Source of the DNA: Pseudomonas sp. URIL14HWK12:I12
Lineage (GTDB): Bacteria; Pseudomonadota; Gammaproteobacteria; Pseudomonadales; Pseudomonadaceae
Assembly (NCBI RefSeq): GCF_003097135.1
Contig: NZ_QEQL01000002.1
Span: 639,139-703,138 of the forward strand
Length of the DNA: 64,000 nucleotides
Direction: 5' to 3'
Under the pieces are notes generated by a model that saw only the letters and a list, made by a program, of their open reading frames with translations, was not told where the DNA came from and did no database searches. How positions within the stretch are numbered: the stretch's first letter is position 1; every line of letters starts with the position of its first letter. The translations under genes and the position numbers were made by a program. Shown one piece after another: positions 25,565-34,806 of the stretch.

Positions 25565-26739
25565 CGCCCCAAGCAGCGGATTCCATCCTCCAGCCCCGCC
25601 AGCGTCATGGGGAACATCCGCTCCTGGATGAGCTCCCGCACCAGCGCGTTGGAAGTGCTGTACTGCCAGGCGTCGACCGGATAGGGGTTCAGCCAGATCA
25701 GCTTGCCGAAGTGCGCGGCCAGCCGATGGAGCCACACCGCGCCGGGTTCTTCGTTCCAGTGTTCGACGCTGCCGCCGGCCTGGGTGATCTCGTAAGGGGC
25801 CATGGCCGCGTCGCCGACGAACACGACTTTGTAGTCCGAGCCGTAGGTGTGCAGCAGGTCGAAGGTGCTGATGCGTTCGCTGTGGCGGCGCAGGTTGTGC
25901 TTCCACAGGGTTTCGTAGGGGCAGTTGTGGAAGTAGAAATGCTCGAAGTGCTTGAACTCGCTGCGGCAGGCTGAAAACAGTTCCTCGCACACCCGCACGT
26001 GGGCATCCATCGAGCCGCCGATGTCGAGCAGCAACAGCAGCTTGATGGTGTTGCGCCGTTCCGGGCGCAGTTGGATGTTCAGCAAGCCGCCGTCGCGCGC
26101 GGTGCTTTCGATGGTGCCGCTCAGGTCCAGCTCTTCGGCCGCGCCCTGGCGGGCGAACCTGCGCAGGCGGCGCAGCGCCAGCTTGATGTTGCGCGTGCCC
26201 AGCTCGACCTGGTCGTCCAGGTCGCGGTACTGGCGCTGGTCCCATACTTTCACTGCCTTGCCCTGGCGCTCGCCGGCATCGCCTACCCGGATGCCTTCGG
26301 GGTGATAGCCACCTGAGCCGAAGGGGCTGGTGCCGCCGGTGCCGATCCATTTGTTGCCGCCGGCGTGGCGGCCCTTCTGTTCTTCCAGCCGCTGGCGGAA
26401 GGCTTCGATCAATTTGTCGAGCCCACCCAGGCCCTGCAACTGCGCGCGCTCTTCGGCTGTAAGTGAGCGCTCGAAGGTCTTGCGCAGCCAGTCATCGGGG
26501 ATCGCGCCCTCCAAAGCCTCGGCTACCGCCTGCAAGCCGCTGAAGTAGGCACTGAAGGTGCGGTCGAAGGTGTCGAAATGGCGCTCGTCCTTGACCAGCA
26601 AGGTGCGTGCGAGGAAATAGAACGCGTCCATGTCCATCTCGGCCAGGTTGCGCTCCAGCGCGCCGTGCAGGTCGAGCCATTCGCGGATCGACACGGGAAC
26701 ACCGCTGCCTCGCAGGGCGCTGAAAAAATCGAGCAGCAT
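25561..26739 (-). CDS. VWA (CoxE-like) protein, MoxR partner
   Basis: The 392-residue protein is mostly a CoxE-like region with a C-terminal von Willebrand A domain. The metal-ion-dependent adhesion motif is LLLLLDIGGSMDAH, with DxGxS at Asp239-Ser243. No signal peptide or membrane helix is seen. It lies 13 bp downstream of the MoxR ATPase gene, the common arrangement for a AAA+ chaperone and its VWA partner. Such pairs mature or activate protein complexes, often metalloenzymes. The client here is not indicated. Confidence 0.85.
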   Translation of the reverse strand: MLLDFFSALRGSGVPVSIREWLDLHGALERNLAEMDMDAFYFLARTLLVKDERHFDTFDRTFSAYFSGLQAVAEALEGAIPDDWLRKTFERSLTAEERAQLQGLGGLDKLIEAFRQRLEEQKGRHAGGNKWIGTGGTSPFGSGGYHPEGIRVGDAGERQGKAVKVWDQRQYRDLDDQVELGTRNIKLALRRLRRFARQGAAEELDLSGTIESTARDGGLLNIQLRPERRNTIKLLLLLDIGGSMDAHVRVCEELFSACRSEFKHFEHFYFHNCPYETLWKHNLRRHSERISTFDLLHTYGSDYKVVFVGDAAMAPYEITQAGGSVEHWNEEPGAVWLHRLAAHFGKLIWLNPYPVDAWQYSTSNALVRELIQERMFPMTLAGLEDGIRCLGR

Positions 26740-26752
26740 GCCAGTGCCCCCG

Positions 26753-27598
26753 TTAGCGCCCGGCGCGCCGGCTCATGAACGCCAGGCGCTCGAGCAACTG
26801 CACGTCCTGTTCGTTTTTAACCAAAGCCCCGGCCAACGGCGGAATAGCCTTGGTCGGGTTGCGCTCGCGCAGCACGCTGTCGCCGATGTCGTCGGCCATC
26901 AGCAGCTTGAGCCAGTCGACCAGCTCCGAGGTGGAGGGCTTTTTCTTCAGGCCGGGCACCTTGCGCAGGTCGAAGAACACTTCCAGCGCCTCGTTGACCA
27001 GCGATTGCCGAATACCGGGGTAGTGCACGTCGACGATGCGCTGCAGGGTCGCGCGGTCAGGGAAGGTGATGTAGTGGAAGAAACAGCGGCGCAGGAACGC
27101 GTCGGGCAATTCCTTTTCGTTGTTGGAGGTGATGATGATGATTGGCCGGTGCCGCGCGCGGATGGTCTCGTCGGTCTCATAGACGTAGAACTCCATGCGG
27201 TCCAGTTCCTGGAGCAGGTCATTGGGAAATTCGATGTCGGCCTTGTCGATTTCATCGATCAGCAGCACCACGCGCTCGTCGGCCTCGAACGCTTCCCAGA
27301 GCTTGCCCTTCTTGAGGTAGTTGCGCACCTCATGCACGCGGTCCACGCCCAATTGCGAATCCCGCAGGCGGCTGACGGCATCGTACTCATACAGCCCCTG
27401 CTGGGCCTTGGTGGTGGATTTCACGTGCCAGGTGATCAGCCGGCAGCCCAACGACTCGGCCAGCTCTTCGGCCAGCAGCGTCTTGCCGGTGCCTGGCTCG
27501 CCCTTGACCAGCAGCGGGCGCTGCAGAGTTATCGCCGCGTTCACCGCAAGCTTCAGGTCGTCGCTGGCCACATAGCGGTCGGTGCCTTCGAATTTCAT
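26753..27598 (-). CDS. MoxR-type AAA+ ATPase
   Basis: The 281-residue protein starts at the ATG at 27598 (MKFEGTDRYVASDDL). Walker A is GEPGTGKT (33-40) and Walker B is VVLLIDEIDKAD. Sensor 1 is IIITSNNEKELPDAFLRRC with the arginine finger. It is first in a two-gene minus-strand operon with the VWA protein, as in other bacteria where MoxR and VWA proteins act together. The client is unknown. Confidence 0.88.
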   Translation of the reverse strand: MKFEGTDRYVASDDLKLAVNAAITLQRPLLVKGEPGTGKTLLAEELAESLGCRLITWHVKSTTKAQQGLYEYDAVSRLRDSQLGVDRVHEVRNYLKKGKLWEAFEADERVVLLIDEIDKADIEFPNDLLQELDRMEFYVYETDETIRARHRPIIIITSNNEKELPDAFLRRCFFHYITFPDRATLQRIVDVHYPGIRQSLVNEALEVFFDLRKVPGLKKKPSTSELVDWLKLLMADDIGDSVLRERNPTKAIPPLAGALVKNEQDVQLLERLAFMSRRAGR

Positions 27599-27645
27599 GG
27601 GGCTGCCTCGTGCACAAAAGAACCGATCATAGCGCCGCCTGCCGC

Positions 27646-28722
27646 TCAAGGCGAAGGCGGTGATTTTTCGTAGCGGGCGTTGAACGCCTGGATGAAACCG
27701 TTGCGCAGAATCTCTAGAAAGGCCTGGAAAGCGCCGACATTCTGCTGGTGTACGTTGCCCGACAGCGGCACGCGGGTGGCGAACTGATTTCGCTGCTGGT
27801 TCTTGAGCACGGTTTCCGAGGCGCCCACCAGGGCCTCCCAGATCGAGCGGAACACGCTCTTGTTCTGGTCTTCAACATCCTGCTGCCAATTGAATACGTC
27901 CACGTCGCGCAACAACGGTTTGATGTAGCCCTGTACCTGGCCCTTCTTGGCCTCGGCCTCGATCACCAGATCGCCACTGCCCGCGTTGAAGTCGAATTTG
28001 CCATAGGCCCCGGCAAAGTCATTGAGCCGGCGCAGTTCGATGCCTGTGACGCGCAGGCGAAACTCGAAATCCTCGAAATTGTTCAGCGGGTCGAAGGTGG
28101 CCCGGGTGTCCATCGGTGCCTCGCCGAACAGCTTCGCCTTGCCTTCGAAGCGGGCATCGCGCGCGCCCTCCGGGTTTTCGATATTGGTCAGGTTGTACAG
28201 GCTGGCGTTGACCTGCTCCGCCTTCAGATCAACCGGCGGTTTGGAGTTGAAGTTACGGAAGGTCACCGTGCCGTCATTGACCCGAACCTCGTTGAGCGTA
28301 AAAGGCGCGATCTTCTCCAGTTGCTGCCGCCAATCGGTGCCCGAGCCGGTCTGGCTTGCCTGCTTGTTGCCCTTGCCGCCGTCGACGAAGTTCAGCTCCG
28401 GTTTCTCGAAGGTCACTTCAGCTACCACGGCATGCTGGTGCCACAACGCGCCCCAACTGACCGAGAGGTCGATACCGGGCGCATTGAGCAGCGGCACCGG
28501 CACCCGGCCGTCGCGCTTGACGATGTTCAGGCCCTCGATGCGGTAGGCGCCGCGCCACAGTGCGAGCTCCACACGCTCAACGTGGCCTGAATATTCGCCC
28601 ATGTCGGCAAGCTTTCGGTTGAGGTAATCACGCACCAGCGACGGTAGGGCCAAGTGCAGCACCAGAAGCAGGGCGGCCAGGCCCAGTACGATCCACAGCG
28701 GCCAGCGGTAGCGGCGTTTCAT
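27646..28722 (-). CDS. DUF748 (AsmA-like) envelope protein
   Basis: The 358-residue protein starts at the ATG at 28722 (MKRRYRWPLWIV). It has one N-terminal transmembrane helix (about 8-26), then a long beta-rich region with DUF748/AsmA features: YRIEGLNIVKRDG, PGIDLSVSWGALWHQHAVVAEVTFEKPELNFVDGG and a conserved PFTLNEVRVNDGTVTFRNF. AsmA-like proteins are anchored in the inner membrane and span the periplasm, with roles in lipid transport or outer membrane homeostasis. It ends 47 bp before the MoxR gene, but a shared role is not shown. Confidence 0.72.
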   Translation of the reverse strand: MKRRYRWPLWIVLGLAALLLVLHLALPSLVRDYLNRKLADMGEYSGHVERVELALWRGAYRIEGLNIVKRDGRVPVPLLNAPGIDLSVSWGALWHQHAVVAEVTFEKPELNFVDGGKGNKQASQTGSGTDWRQQLEKIAPFTLNEVRVNDGTVTFRNFNSKPPVDLKAEQVNASLYNLTNIENPEGARDARFEGKAKLFGEAPMDTRATFDPLNNFEDFEFRLRVTGIELRRLNDFAGAYGKFDFNAGSGDLVIEAEAKKGQVQGYIKPLLRDVDVFNWQQDVEDQNKSVFRSIWEALVGASETVLKNQQRNQFATRVPLSGNVHQQNVGAFQAFLEILRNGFIQAFNARYEKSPPSP

Positions 28723-28847
28723 CGGGCATTTCTCGGGGGGGTGGATCAATGGACTGCGTGGGCAGTCAGACGTTCTGATCACTGGACGCCCGCGCCAGCC
28801 CGGGCTTAACCTTCTGCCCTGAACCGCTCACGCACAAGGACCCCTCC

Positions 28848-29819
28848 ATGAGCCGCATCCACGCCGACAACGCCCACTCCATCGGCAACACGCCGCTGGT
28901 GCAGATCAACCGTATCGCCCCACGCGGGGTCACGATCCTGGCCAAGATCGAAGGGCGCAACCCCGGCTATTCGGTCAAGTGCCGCATTGGCGCGAACATG
29001 ATCTGGGACGCCGAAAGCCGCGGCAAACTCAAGCCGGGCATGACCATCGTCGAGCCCACTTCCGGCAACACCGGCATTGGCCTGGCGTTCGTAGCGGCCG
29101 CGCGTGGCTACAAACTGCTGTTGACCATGCCGGCGTCCATGAGCCTGGAGCGGCGCAAGGTGCTCAAGGCGCTGGGCGCCGAGCTGGTGCTCACCGAGCC
29201 CGCCAAGGGCATGAAGGGTGCGATCGAAAAGGCTCAGGAGCTGGCCGCCGACAGCGAGCAGTACTTCATGCCGTCGCAGTTCGACAACCCGGCCAACCCG
29301 GCCATCCATGAGAAAACCACTGGCCCTGAAATCTGGCGCGACACCGATGGCGCTGTGGACGTGCTGGTGGCCGGGGTGGGCACTGGTGGCACCATCACCG
29401 GTGTTTCGCGCTACATCAAGCACACCGAGGGCAAGGCCATCCTCTCAGTGGCGGTGGAGCCGACCGGCTCGCCCGTGATCAGCCAGGCGATGGCCGGCGA
29501 AGAAATCAAGCCGGCCCCCCACAAGATCCAGGGCATCGGTGCCGGGTTCGTGCCGGGTAACCTCGACCTGTCGCTGGTCGACCGCGTCGAACAGGTTACC
29601 GATGAAGACGCCAAGGCCATGGCGCTGCGCCTGATGCGCGAGGAAGGCATCCTGTGCGGGATTTCCTGTGGCGCGGCGATGGTGGCCGCAGTACGCCTGG
29701 CGCAGAAGCCGGAGATGCAGGGCAAGACCATTGTGGTAATCCTGCCGGACTCCGGCGAGCGCTACCTTTCCAGCATGCTGTTCAGCGACCTGTTCACCGA
29801 GCAGGAACTGCAAGCCTGA
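28848..29819 (+). CDS. cysK: Cysteine synthase A (O-acetylserine sulfhydrylase)
   Basis: The 323-residue PLP enzyme makes cysteine from O-acetylserine and sulfide. The PLP lysine is Lys44 in [14 protein letters not shown]. The substrate loop PTSGNTG ends at residue 76, the phosphate-binding loop is [10 protein letters not shown], and the conserved GISCGAA segment is near the C-terminus. Length and motifs fit CysK rather than CysM. The ATG at 28848 follows AAGGA. It faces away from the DUF748 gene, and no other sulfur assimilation gene is adjacent. Confidence 0.92.
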   Translation: MSRIHADNAHSIGNTPLVQINRIAPRGVTILAKIEGRNPGYSVKCRIGANMIWDAESRGKLKPGMTIVEPTSGNTGIGLAFVAAARGYKLLLTMPASMSLERRKVLKALGAELVLTEPAKGMKGAIEKAQELAADSEQYFMPSQFDNPANPAIHEKTTGPEIWRDTDGAVDVLVAGVGTGGTITGVSRYIKHTEGKAILSVAVEPTGSPVISQAMAGEEIKPAPHKIQGIGAGFVPGNLDLSLVDRVEQVTDEDAKAMALRLMREEGILCGISCGAAMVAAVRLAQKPEMQGKTIVVILPDSGERYLSSMLFSDLFTEQELQA

Positions 29820-29927
29820 AGCGCAGGTGAAAACACTGACATCGGGCAACAGTAACGGGGGTTGACGGGGTGCCAAGGGGCGGTTTCAGGTTTATGATGC
29901 CGCCCTGCCTATCCCAAGGAGCCCCGC

Positions 29928-30866
29928 ATGACCCTTTCGTTCGCCGCCAAGGTCCTGGTGCTGGCGCTGTTTATCGTGCCCACCCTGTACGTGCACCTGC
30001 GCGGCAAGGCGCGGTTGCCGGTTTTGCGCCAGTTCGTCAACCATTCGGCGCTGTTCGCACCTTATAACAGCCTGATGTATCTGTTCTCCGGGGTGCCCTC
30101 CAAGCCATACCTGGACCGCTCGCGCTTTCCCGAGCTCGATGTGCTCAAGCACAACTGGCAAGACATCCGCGAGGAAGCCATGCGCTTGTTCGACGAGGGG
30201 TACATCCGCGCCGCGGAAAAAAACAACGACGCAGGCTTTGGCTCGTTCTTCAAGAAAGGCTGGAAGCGCTTTTACCTCAAATGGTACGACAAGGCGCTGC
30301 CGTCGGCCGAAGCGCTGTGCCCGCGCACCGTAGAGCTGGTGAACTCGATCCCCAACGTCAAGGGCGCAATGTTCGCGCTGTTGCCCGGTGGTAGCCACCT
30401 CAACCCGCATCGCGACCCCTTCGCAGGCTCACTGCGCTATCACCTGGGCCTGGCCACGCCCAACTCCGACGCCTGCCGCATCTACGTAGACGGCCAGCCG
30501 TACGCTTGGCGGGACGGCGATGACGTGATGTTCGACGAAACCTACGTGCACTGGGTCAAGAACGAAACCGAGCACACCCGCGTGATCCTGTTTTGCGACG
30601 TGGAGCGGCCGCTGTCGAGCCCGCTGATGAGCCGGATCAACCGCAGCGTCAGCGCTTTTCTCGGCCGCGCCACGGCGCCGCAGAACCTCGATGATGAGCG
30701 GGTCGGCGGCATCAACCAGGCTTATGCCTGGAGCAAGCGTTTCAGCGACGGCTTCAGTGGCAAGGTCAAGCAGTTCAAGCGCAAGCACCCCAAGGGTTAT
30801 CGCATCGCCCGGCCGGTGCTGGCCATAGCGGTAGCGGCATTGCTCGGCTACTGGCTGTTTGGCTGA
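29928..30866 (+). CDS. lpxO: Lipid A 2-hydroxylase LpxO (aspartyl/asparaginyl hydroxylase fold)
   Basis: The 312-residue protein is anchored by an N-terminal helix (about 6-23) and a C-terminal helix (about 296-311). The Fe(II)/2-oxoglutarate motif is His161-x-Asp163 (NPHRDPFAGSLRYH) with a distal His208 (ETYVHWVKNE) and Arg218 (EHTRVIL) for the co-substrate. LpxO hydroxylates the secondary acyl chain of lipid A, which affects antimicrobial peptide resistance. An AAGGAG site precedes the ATG by 6 bp. The downstream terminator suggests a single-gene transcript. Confidence 0.88.
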   Translation: MTLSFAAKVLVLALFIVPTLYVHLRGKARLPVLRQFVNHSALFAPYNSLMYLFSGVPSKPYLDRSRFPELDVLKHNWQDIREEAMRLFDEGYIRAAEKNNDAGFGSFFKKGWKRFYLKWYDKALPSAEALCPRTVELVNSIPNVKGAMFALLPGGSHLNPHRDPFAGSLRYHLGLATPNSDACRIYVDGQPYAWRDGDDVMFDETYVHWVKNETEHTRVILFCDVERPLSSPLMSRINRSVSAFLGRATAPQNLDDERVGGINQAYAWSKRFSDGFSGKVKQFKRKHPKGYRIARPVLAIAVAALLGYWLFG

Positions 30867-30910
30867 AGGTTGAGCAGGGCCATTAGCGGCAAGCTTCAGG
30901 CTGCAACTTC

Positions 30911-30948
30911 AAAAGCAGATGTGTGTATTGGGGCACATCTGCTTTTTT
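30911..30948. terminator. Intrinsic terminator between lpxO and argC
   Basis: AAAAGCAGATGTG and CACATCTGCTTTT form a perfect 13-bp stem around a 10-nt loop, followed by more T residues. The left arm starts with A residues, so it can work for both lpxO and the convergent argC. Confidence 0.9.
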
Positions 30949-30977
30949 ATTGGAGTGTGAAGCTCGCCGCTTGAAAT

Positions 30978-31919
30978 TCAGAGGCCTTCTGCCTCAGCCG
31001 CCCCGAGGTGCACGTTCATGCACTGCACGGCGGCCCCGGCAGCGCCCTTGCCCAGGTTGTCGAGGCGGCAGGCGAGGGTGATGCGCTCTTCATTGCCGAA
31101 CACGAAAAGGTCGGCACGGTTGGTGTCGTTGCAGCCCTGCACGTCGAAGAAACCGCCGTCAAGGTTGGTAGCGTCGTCGGCCCACGGCATTACGCGGATG
31201 AACTGCTCACCGGCATAGTGCTTGGCCAGTGCCGCTTGCAACGCCTGCGGGGTCGCACCGTTGGCAAGCTGCGAGCGGTGCAGGGGGATGCTCACCGCCA
31301 GGCCCTTGAGGAAATTGCCCACGATCGGGCTGAAGACTGGCACGTTCTCCAGGCCCGCCTGCACACGCATTTCCGGCAAGTGCTTGTGCTGCTGGCCAAG
31401 GGCATAGGGGCGCGGGCTGTGCAGGGCTGCGCCACCGGCCTGGTAGTCGGCGATCATCTGCTTGCCGCCGCCACTGTAGCCGGTGATGGAAGTGGCGCTG
31501 AGCAACGCACTGGCCGGCAGCAGGCCGGCGTCTACCAGCGGGCGCACCAGCAGGATGAACGCGGTGGCGTGGCAGCCGGGGTTGGCGATGCGCTTGCTGG
31601 CGCGCAATTTCTCACGCTGGCCGGGGGCGAGCTCGGGCAGGCCGTAGACCCAGGCTGGGTCAGTGCGAAAGGCCGTACTGGCGTCGATCACGCAGGTGTC
31701 GGGGTTTTCCAGCAGGCTCACCGCCTCGCGCGAGGCCGCGTCGGGCAGGCAGAGAAAGGCCAGGTCGGCCGCGTTGAGCAGGCGGCCGCGTTCGACAGGG
31801 TCTTTGCGCTTGGCGTCGTCGATGCGCAGCAGCTCGATGTCGTCACGTTTGCTCAGGTAATCGAGCAGGCGTAGGCCGGTGGTGCCTTCCTGGCCATCGA
31901 CGTAAATCTTGTGAGTCAT
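30978..31919 (-). CDS. argC: N-acetyl-gamma-glutamyl-phosphate reductase, type 2
   Basis: The 313-residue enzyme reduces N-acetylglutamyl phosphate in arginine synthesis. The start at 31919 gives [19 protein letters not shown], a Rossmann motif typical of the short ArgC form. The catalytic cysteine is Cys116 in NPGCHATAF. Length matches the approx. 313-residue type 2 family, distinct from the 340-residue type 1. It converges with lpxO across a terminator and stands alone. Confidence 0.9.
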   Translation of the reverse strand: MTHKIYVDGQEGTTGLRLLDYLSKRDDIELLRIDDAKRKDPVERGRLLNAADLAFLCLPDAASREAVSLLENPDTCVIDASTAFRTDPAWVYGLPELAPGQREKLRASKRIANPGCHATAFILLVRPLVDAGLLPASALLSATSITGYSGGGKQMIADYQAGGAALHSPRPYALGQQHKHLPEMRVQAGLENVPVFSPIVGNFLKGLAVSIPLHRSQLANGATPQALQAALAKHYAGEQFIRVMPWADDATNLDGGFFDVQGCNDTNRADLFVFGNEERITLACRLDNLGKGAAGAAVQCMNVHLGAAEAEGL

Positions 31920-32069
31920 CTTCGAGCCCCTAAGTGTCGCGCAACGCGCTGTCGAAAAAAGTGGGGTAGAAGTGTAACGCCTGCGCGGGCTTGTGAGAAA
32001 CGGCGTGTGAACAGGCATGAGGCAGGGGTGGTCCGATCCTGTACAGCCACTGTTTACTGGAGCGCAGCG

Positions 32070-32384
32070 ATGGACGTCATCCTCGAAGAACCCGAACTCT
32101 CAGGCGCCGACCTGCGTGGCGCGCTGGAGCTGTGGGTCACTAGCCCCGGCGGCCCCCACGCGCCTATCGATGGTGCCGGGCAGTTCTGCCTATGGCGGGG
32201 CAGGCCGGTGGTCAGCCACGACATGCTCAGCGAAGGCACCCATGAGCAGAACGTGCGCCGCCTGTGGGTGCGCCTGGCGCAGCCGGGCGACAAAGGCGCT
32301 ATTGAGCGCGCCGAGCAGCAGGTGCGCGAGCGCGTGGCCGCTCAGGGGCTGGAAGGCGAATTTTACCCCACCGACAGCCGCTGA
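32070..32384 (+). CDS. Small hypothetical protein (104 residues)
   Basis: The ATG at 32070 has GGAG 7 bp upstream. The 104-residue protein is acidic ([22 protein letters not shown]) with a beta-rich middle and ends in a helical [25 protein letters not shown] do not recognise a domain, and no signal peptide or membrane segment is present. It lies 72 bp before another small gene on the same strand. Confidence 0.5.
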   Translation: MDVILEEPELSGADLRGALELWVTSPGGPHAPIDGAGQFCLWRGRPVVSHDMLSEGTHEQNVRRLWVRLAQPGDKGAIERAEQQVRERVAAQGLEGEFYPTDSR

Positions 32385-32455
32385 TCGGCCCGGGAGAACG
32401 CAGCGACGGCGCGCAGTGCCAGACCCATTGCACCCTTACAGACAGGAGAGAGCCC

Positions 32456-32668
32456 ATGGCCCAACATCCCGAACAGCCGCATTCTCGCAACGACCTGCCG
32501 GGCGATGCCCCGGATGAACGCACCCCGGCTCACGACCCGGAGTCGCCTGACCTTCAAGACCCGCAGACCGACCCTGAAGGCCCCGCCGAGGTGCCCGAAG
32601 GCAAGCCCGACCCCGAGGCTGACCGTCGCGCGCCCGGCAGTGAATACCCACCCTACAACAAACCCTGA
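32456..32668 (+). CDS. Small acidic, proline-rich disordered protein (70 residues)
   Basis: The ATG at 32456 has AGGAGAG 6 bp upstream. The 70-residue product is dominated by Asp, Glu and Pro (PESPDLQDPQTDPEGPAEVP) and ends in PGSEYPPYNKP. It has no hydrophobic core or signal, so it is probably unstructured and cytoplasmic. The coding evidence is the strong ribosome site and a composition unlike other frames. Function unknown. Confidence 0.5.
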   Translation: MAQHPEQPHSRNDLPGDAPDERTPAHDPESPDLQDPQTDPEGPAEVPEGKPDPEADRRAPGSEYPPYNKP

Positions 32669-32869
32669 GCAGCAGCGGCACCGCGTTTCTCAGCGCGAGG
32701 CCGGCTCACCCTGGCGCTGCCCTTCAGCGGGTAATGCCGCGCAGCCAGCCGCCTGTGCGCTGAACGCAGCTGTCACGTCGCCCAGCGTTGCAGCCCCTAA
32801 AACGTTTCAGTTGGCGGCGGCCCGCCTACCGGCTAAGGTGCGGCCATCACAACAACAAGGAAACGCCCC

Positions 32870-34108
32870 ATGCCCTTGGCCCACCTCCAGCACCTGCCTG
32901 CTCGCAGCTGGCTGCTCAAGCCCGCCCACCACCGTTGGCTCGAAGAAGAAGGCAACCGTTTGCTTGGCTTTGCCCGCGCTGCGCGCATGCCTGGCGGCTT
33001 CGGTTCGCTCGATGAGCACGGCAGGCTCGCGGCCGATGCCGTGCCCGACACGACCTTCACGGCGCGCATGACCCACTGCTTCGCCCTGGCGCACCTGCAA
33101 GGTTTGCCCGGCTTCGGCGAGCTGGTCGACCACGGCGTCGCCGCGCTGGCCGGCGCGTTGCGCGATTCGCAGCATGGCGGCTGGTTCACCAGCGCCCGGT
33201 GCGAGGGGGGCGGATACGCCAAGCAATGCTATGTGCACGCTTTCGTATGCCTGGCGGCCAGCTCCGCAGCGGTGGCTGAACGCCTTGACGCCGCTGAGCT
33301 GCTCAGTGCGGCGGCGCAGGTATTTGAAACGCATTTCTGGTCGGGTGATGAGCAAGCCTTGCGCGAAGCGTTCAGCCAGGACTGGAGCGAGCAGGAACCC
33401 TACCGCGGTGCCAACAGCAATATGCACGGTGTCGAAGCCTGCCTGGCGTTGGCCGGGGCACTCAATGACCCGCGCTGGCTCGACCGGGCCCTGGCCATCG
33501 CCCAACGCCTGGTGCACGGCCATGCCGCGCAGGGTGTGATCGAGCATTTCGACCTTAACTGGCAGCCGCTGCCCGACTATAACCGCGACCAGCCGGAGCA
33601 CCCGTTTCGCCCTTACGGCCTGACCCCGGGCCACGCTTTCGAATGGGCACGCCTGCTGCTGGAGCTTGAAGGTGCGCGCCAACGCCGGGGCATGAGCGCA
33701 CCGGCCTGGCTGGCCGATGACGCCGCAGCGCTGTTCGACCACGCGTTGAGCTGCGGCTGGGCGGTCGATGGGCTCCCGGGGATTGTGTACACCGTCAGCA
33801 GCAGCGGCCTCCCGGTGGTGCGCGAGCGCCTGCACTGGGTGATGGCCGAGGCCTGCGCTGCGTCGGCCAGCCTTTTGCAGCGCAGCGGCAAGCCCGAGTA
33901 TGAGCGCTGGTACCGCACGTTCTGGGACTTCATCGACCAGCACCTGATCGACCGCCAACACGGCAGCTGGCGCCACGAGCTCTCACCGGCCAACGAACCG
34001 GCCGGGCGCCTGTGGCCGGGCAAACCCGACCTCTACCATGCCTACCAGGCCACGCTGATCCCGCGCCTGCCCTTGGGCTGGACGTTGGCGCAGTGGTGTT
34101 GCCGCTGA
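32870..34108 (+). CDS. AGE-family epimerase/isomerase, possibly D-mannose isomerase
   Basis: The 412-residue protein is of the alpha/alpha-barrel N-acylglucosamine 2-epimerase superfamily. Key family segments are ANSNMHGVEACLALAG, GHAFEWARLLLELEG and RLHWVMAEACAASA, each with a histidine near the barrel centre. The family includes mannose isomerases, cellobiose epimerases and N-acylglucosamine epimerases; pseudomonad members of this length are often mannose isomerases. AAGGA precedes the ATG. No sugar transport or kinase gene is adjacent, so substrate stays open. Confidence 0.75.
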   Translation: MPLAHLQHLPARSWLLKPAHHRWLEEEGNRLLGFARAARMPGGFGSLDEHGRLAADAVPDTTFTARMTHCFALAHLQGLPGFGELVDHGVAALAGALRDSQHGGWFTSARCEGGGYAKQCYVHAFVCLAASSAAVAERLDAAELLSAAAQVFETHFWSGDEQALREAFSQDWSEQEPYRGANSNMHGVEACLALAGALNDPRWLDRALAIAQRLVHGHAAQGVIEHFDLNWQPLPDYNRDQPEHPFRPYGLTPGHAFEWARLLLELEGARQRRGMSAPAWLADDAAALFDHALSCGWAVDGLPGIVYTVSSSGLPVVRERLHWVMAEACAASASLLQRSGKPEYERWYRTFWDFIDQHLIDRQHGSWRHELSPANEPAGRLWPGKPDLYHAYQATLIPRLPLGWTLAQWCCR

Positions 34109-34153
34109 TGGGCTAAGCTGCCAAGGCCCCTCTCTGGAACAAGGCTGAACACG

Positions 34154-34690
34154 ATGAAAAGCTGGATTGCCCTTTCGCTGGTCCTGGCGGCAAGCGGCGC
34201 GGCACAGGCCGCGACCGCCGCCGACACATTGAAGGTTGAACTCAAGCAAGCCACCGCCCAAGGCGAAGGTAAAAGCATCGGCAGCGTTACGCTCTCCGAA
34301 AGCCCTTACGGGGTGGTCTTCACCCCCGCCCTGGAGGGCGTCGCGCCAGGCGTGCACGGTTTCCATGTACATGCCAACGGCAGCTGCGCGCCGACCGAGG
34401 CTGACGGCAAGCCAGTGCCAGCCGGCGCTGCCGGCGGCCACTGGGACCCGGCCAACACTGGCAAGCACAGCTTCCCATGGGACGATGCGGGCCACCGCGG
34501 CGACCTGCCACCGTTGATCTTCACCGCCGATGGCAAGGCTGATCAGCCGGTGCTCGCGCCGAAGATCAAGCACTTGGCCGACCTCAAAGGCCATGCCTTG
34601 ATGGTTCACGTCGGCGGCGACAACCACGCCGACCACCCGGCACCGCTAGGCGGTGGCGGCGCTCGTTTCGCTTGCGGCGTGATTGAGTAA
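34154..34690 (+). CDS. sodC: Periplasmic Cu/Zn superoxide dismutase
   Basis: The 178-residue protein has a signal peptide ([19 protein letters not shown]) followed by the SodC barrel. The copper and zinc ligands read as His71, His73, His96, His105, His114, Asp117 and His152. [10 protein letters not shown] supplies the first pair and Cys78, likely disulfide-bonded to Cys174 in RFACGVIE. It removes superoxide in the periplasm. It lies 45 bp after the epimerase gene and may share its transcript. Confidence 0.93.
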   Translation: MKSWIALSLVLAASGAAQAATAADTLKVELKQATAQGEGKSIGSVTLSESPYGVVFTPALEGVAPGVHGFHVHANGSCAPTEADGKPVPAGAAGGHWDPANTGKHSFPWDDAGHRGDLPPLIFTADGKADQPVLAPKIKHLADLKGHALMVHVGGDNHADHPAPLGGGGARFACGVIE

Positions 34691-34699
34691 CCTGCCACT

Positions 34700-34728
34700 C
34701 GACGTCATGCCGCGCAGGCATGACGTCG
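34700..34728. terminator. 12-bp perfect hairpin after sodC
   Basis: CGACGTCATGCC and GGCATGACGTCG pair perfectly around a 5-nt loop GCGCA, 9 bp after the sodC stop and 79 bp before the aminotransferase start. No T-run follows. It could be a terminator, or an operator for the downstream gene. Confidence 0.55.
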
Positions 34729-34806
34729 GGAGTAATGCTCGCTTGTGGCACATCGCAGCCGGCTCGGATACTGCCTGCTCTTCGAGCTACCGACGAGCCC
34801 GCCCTC

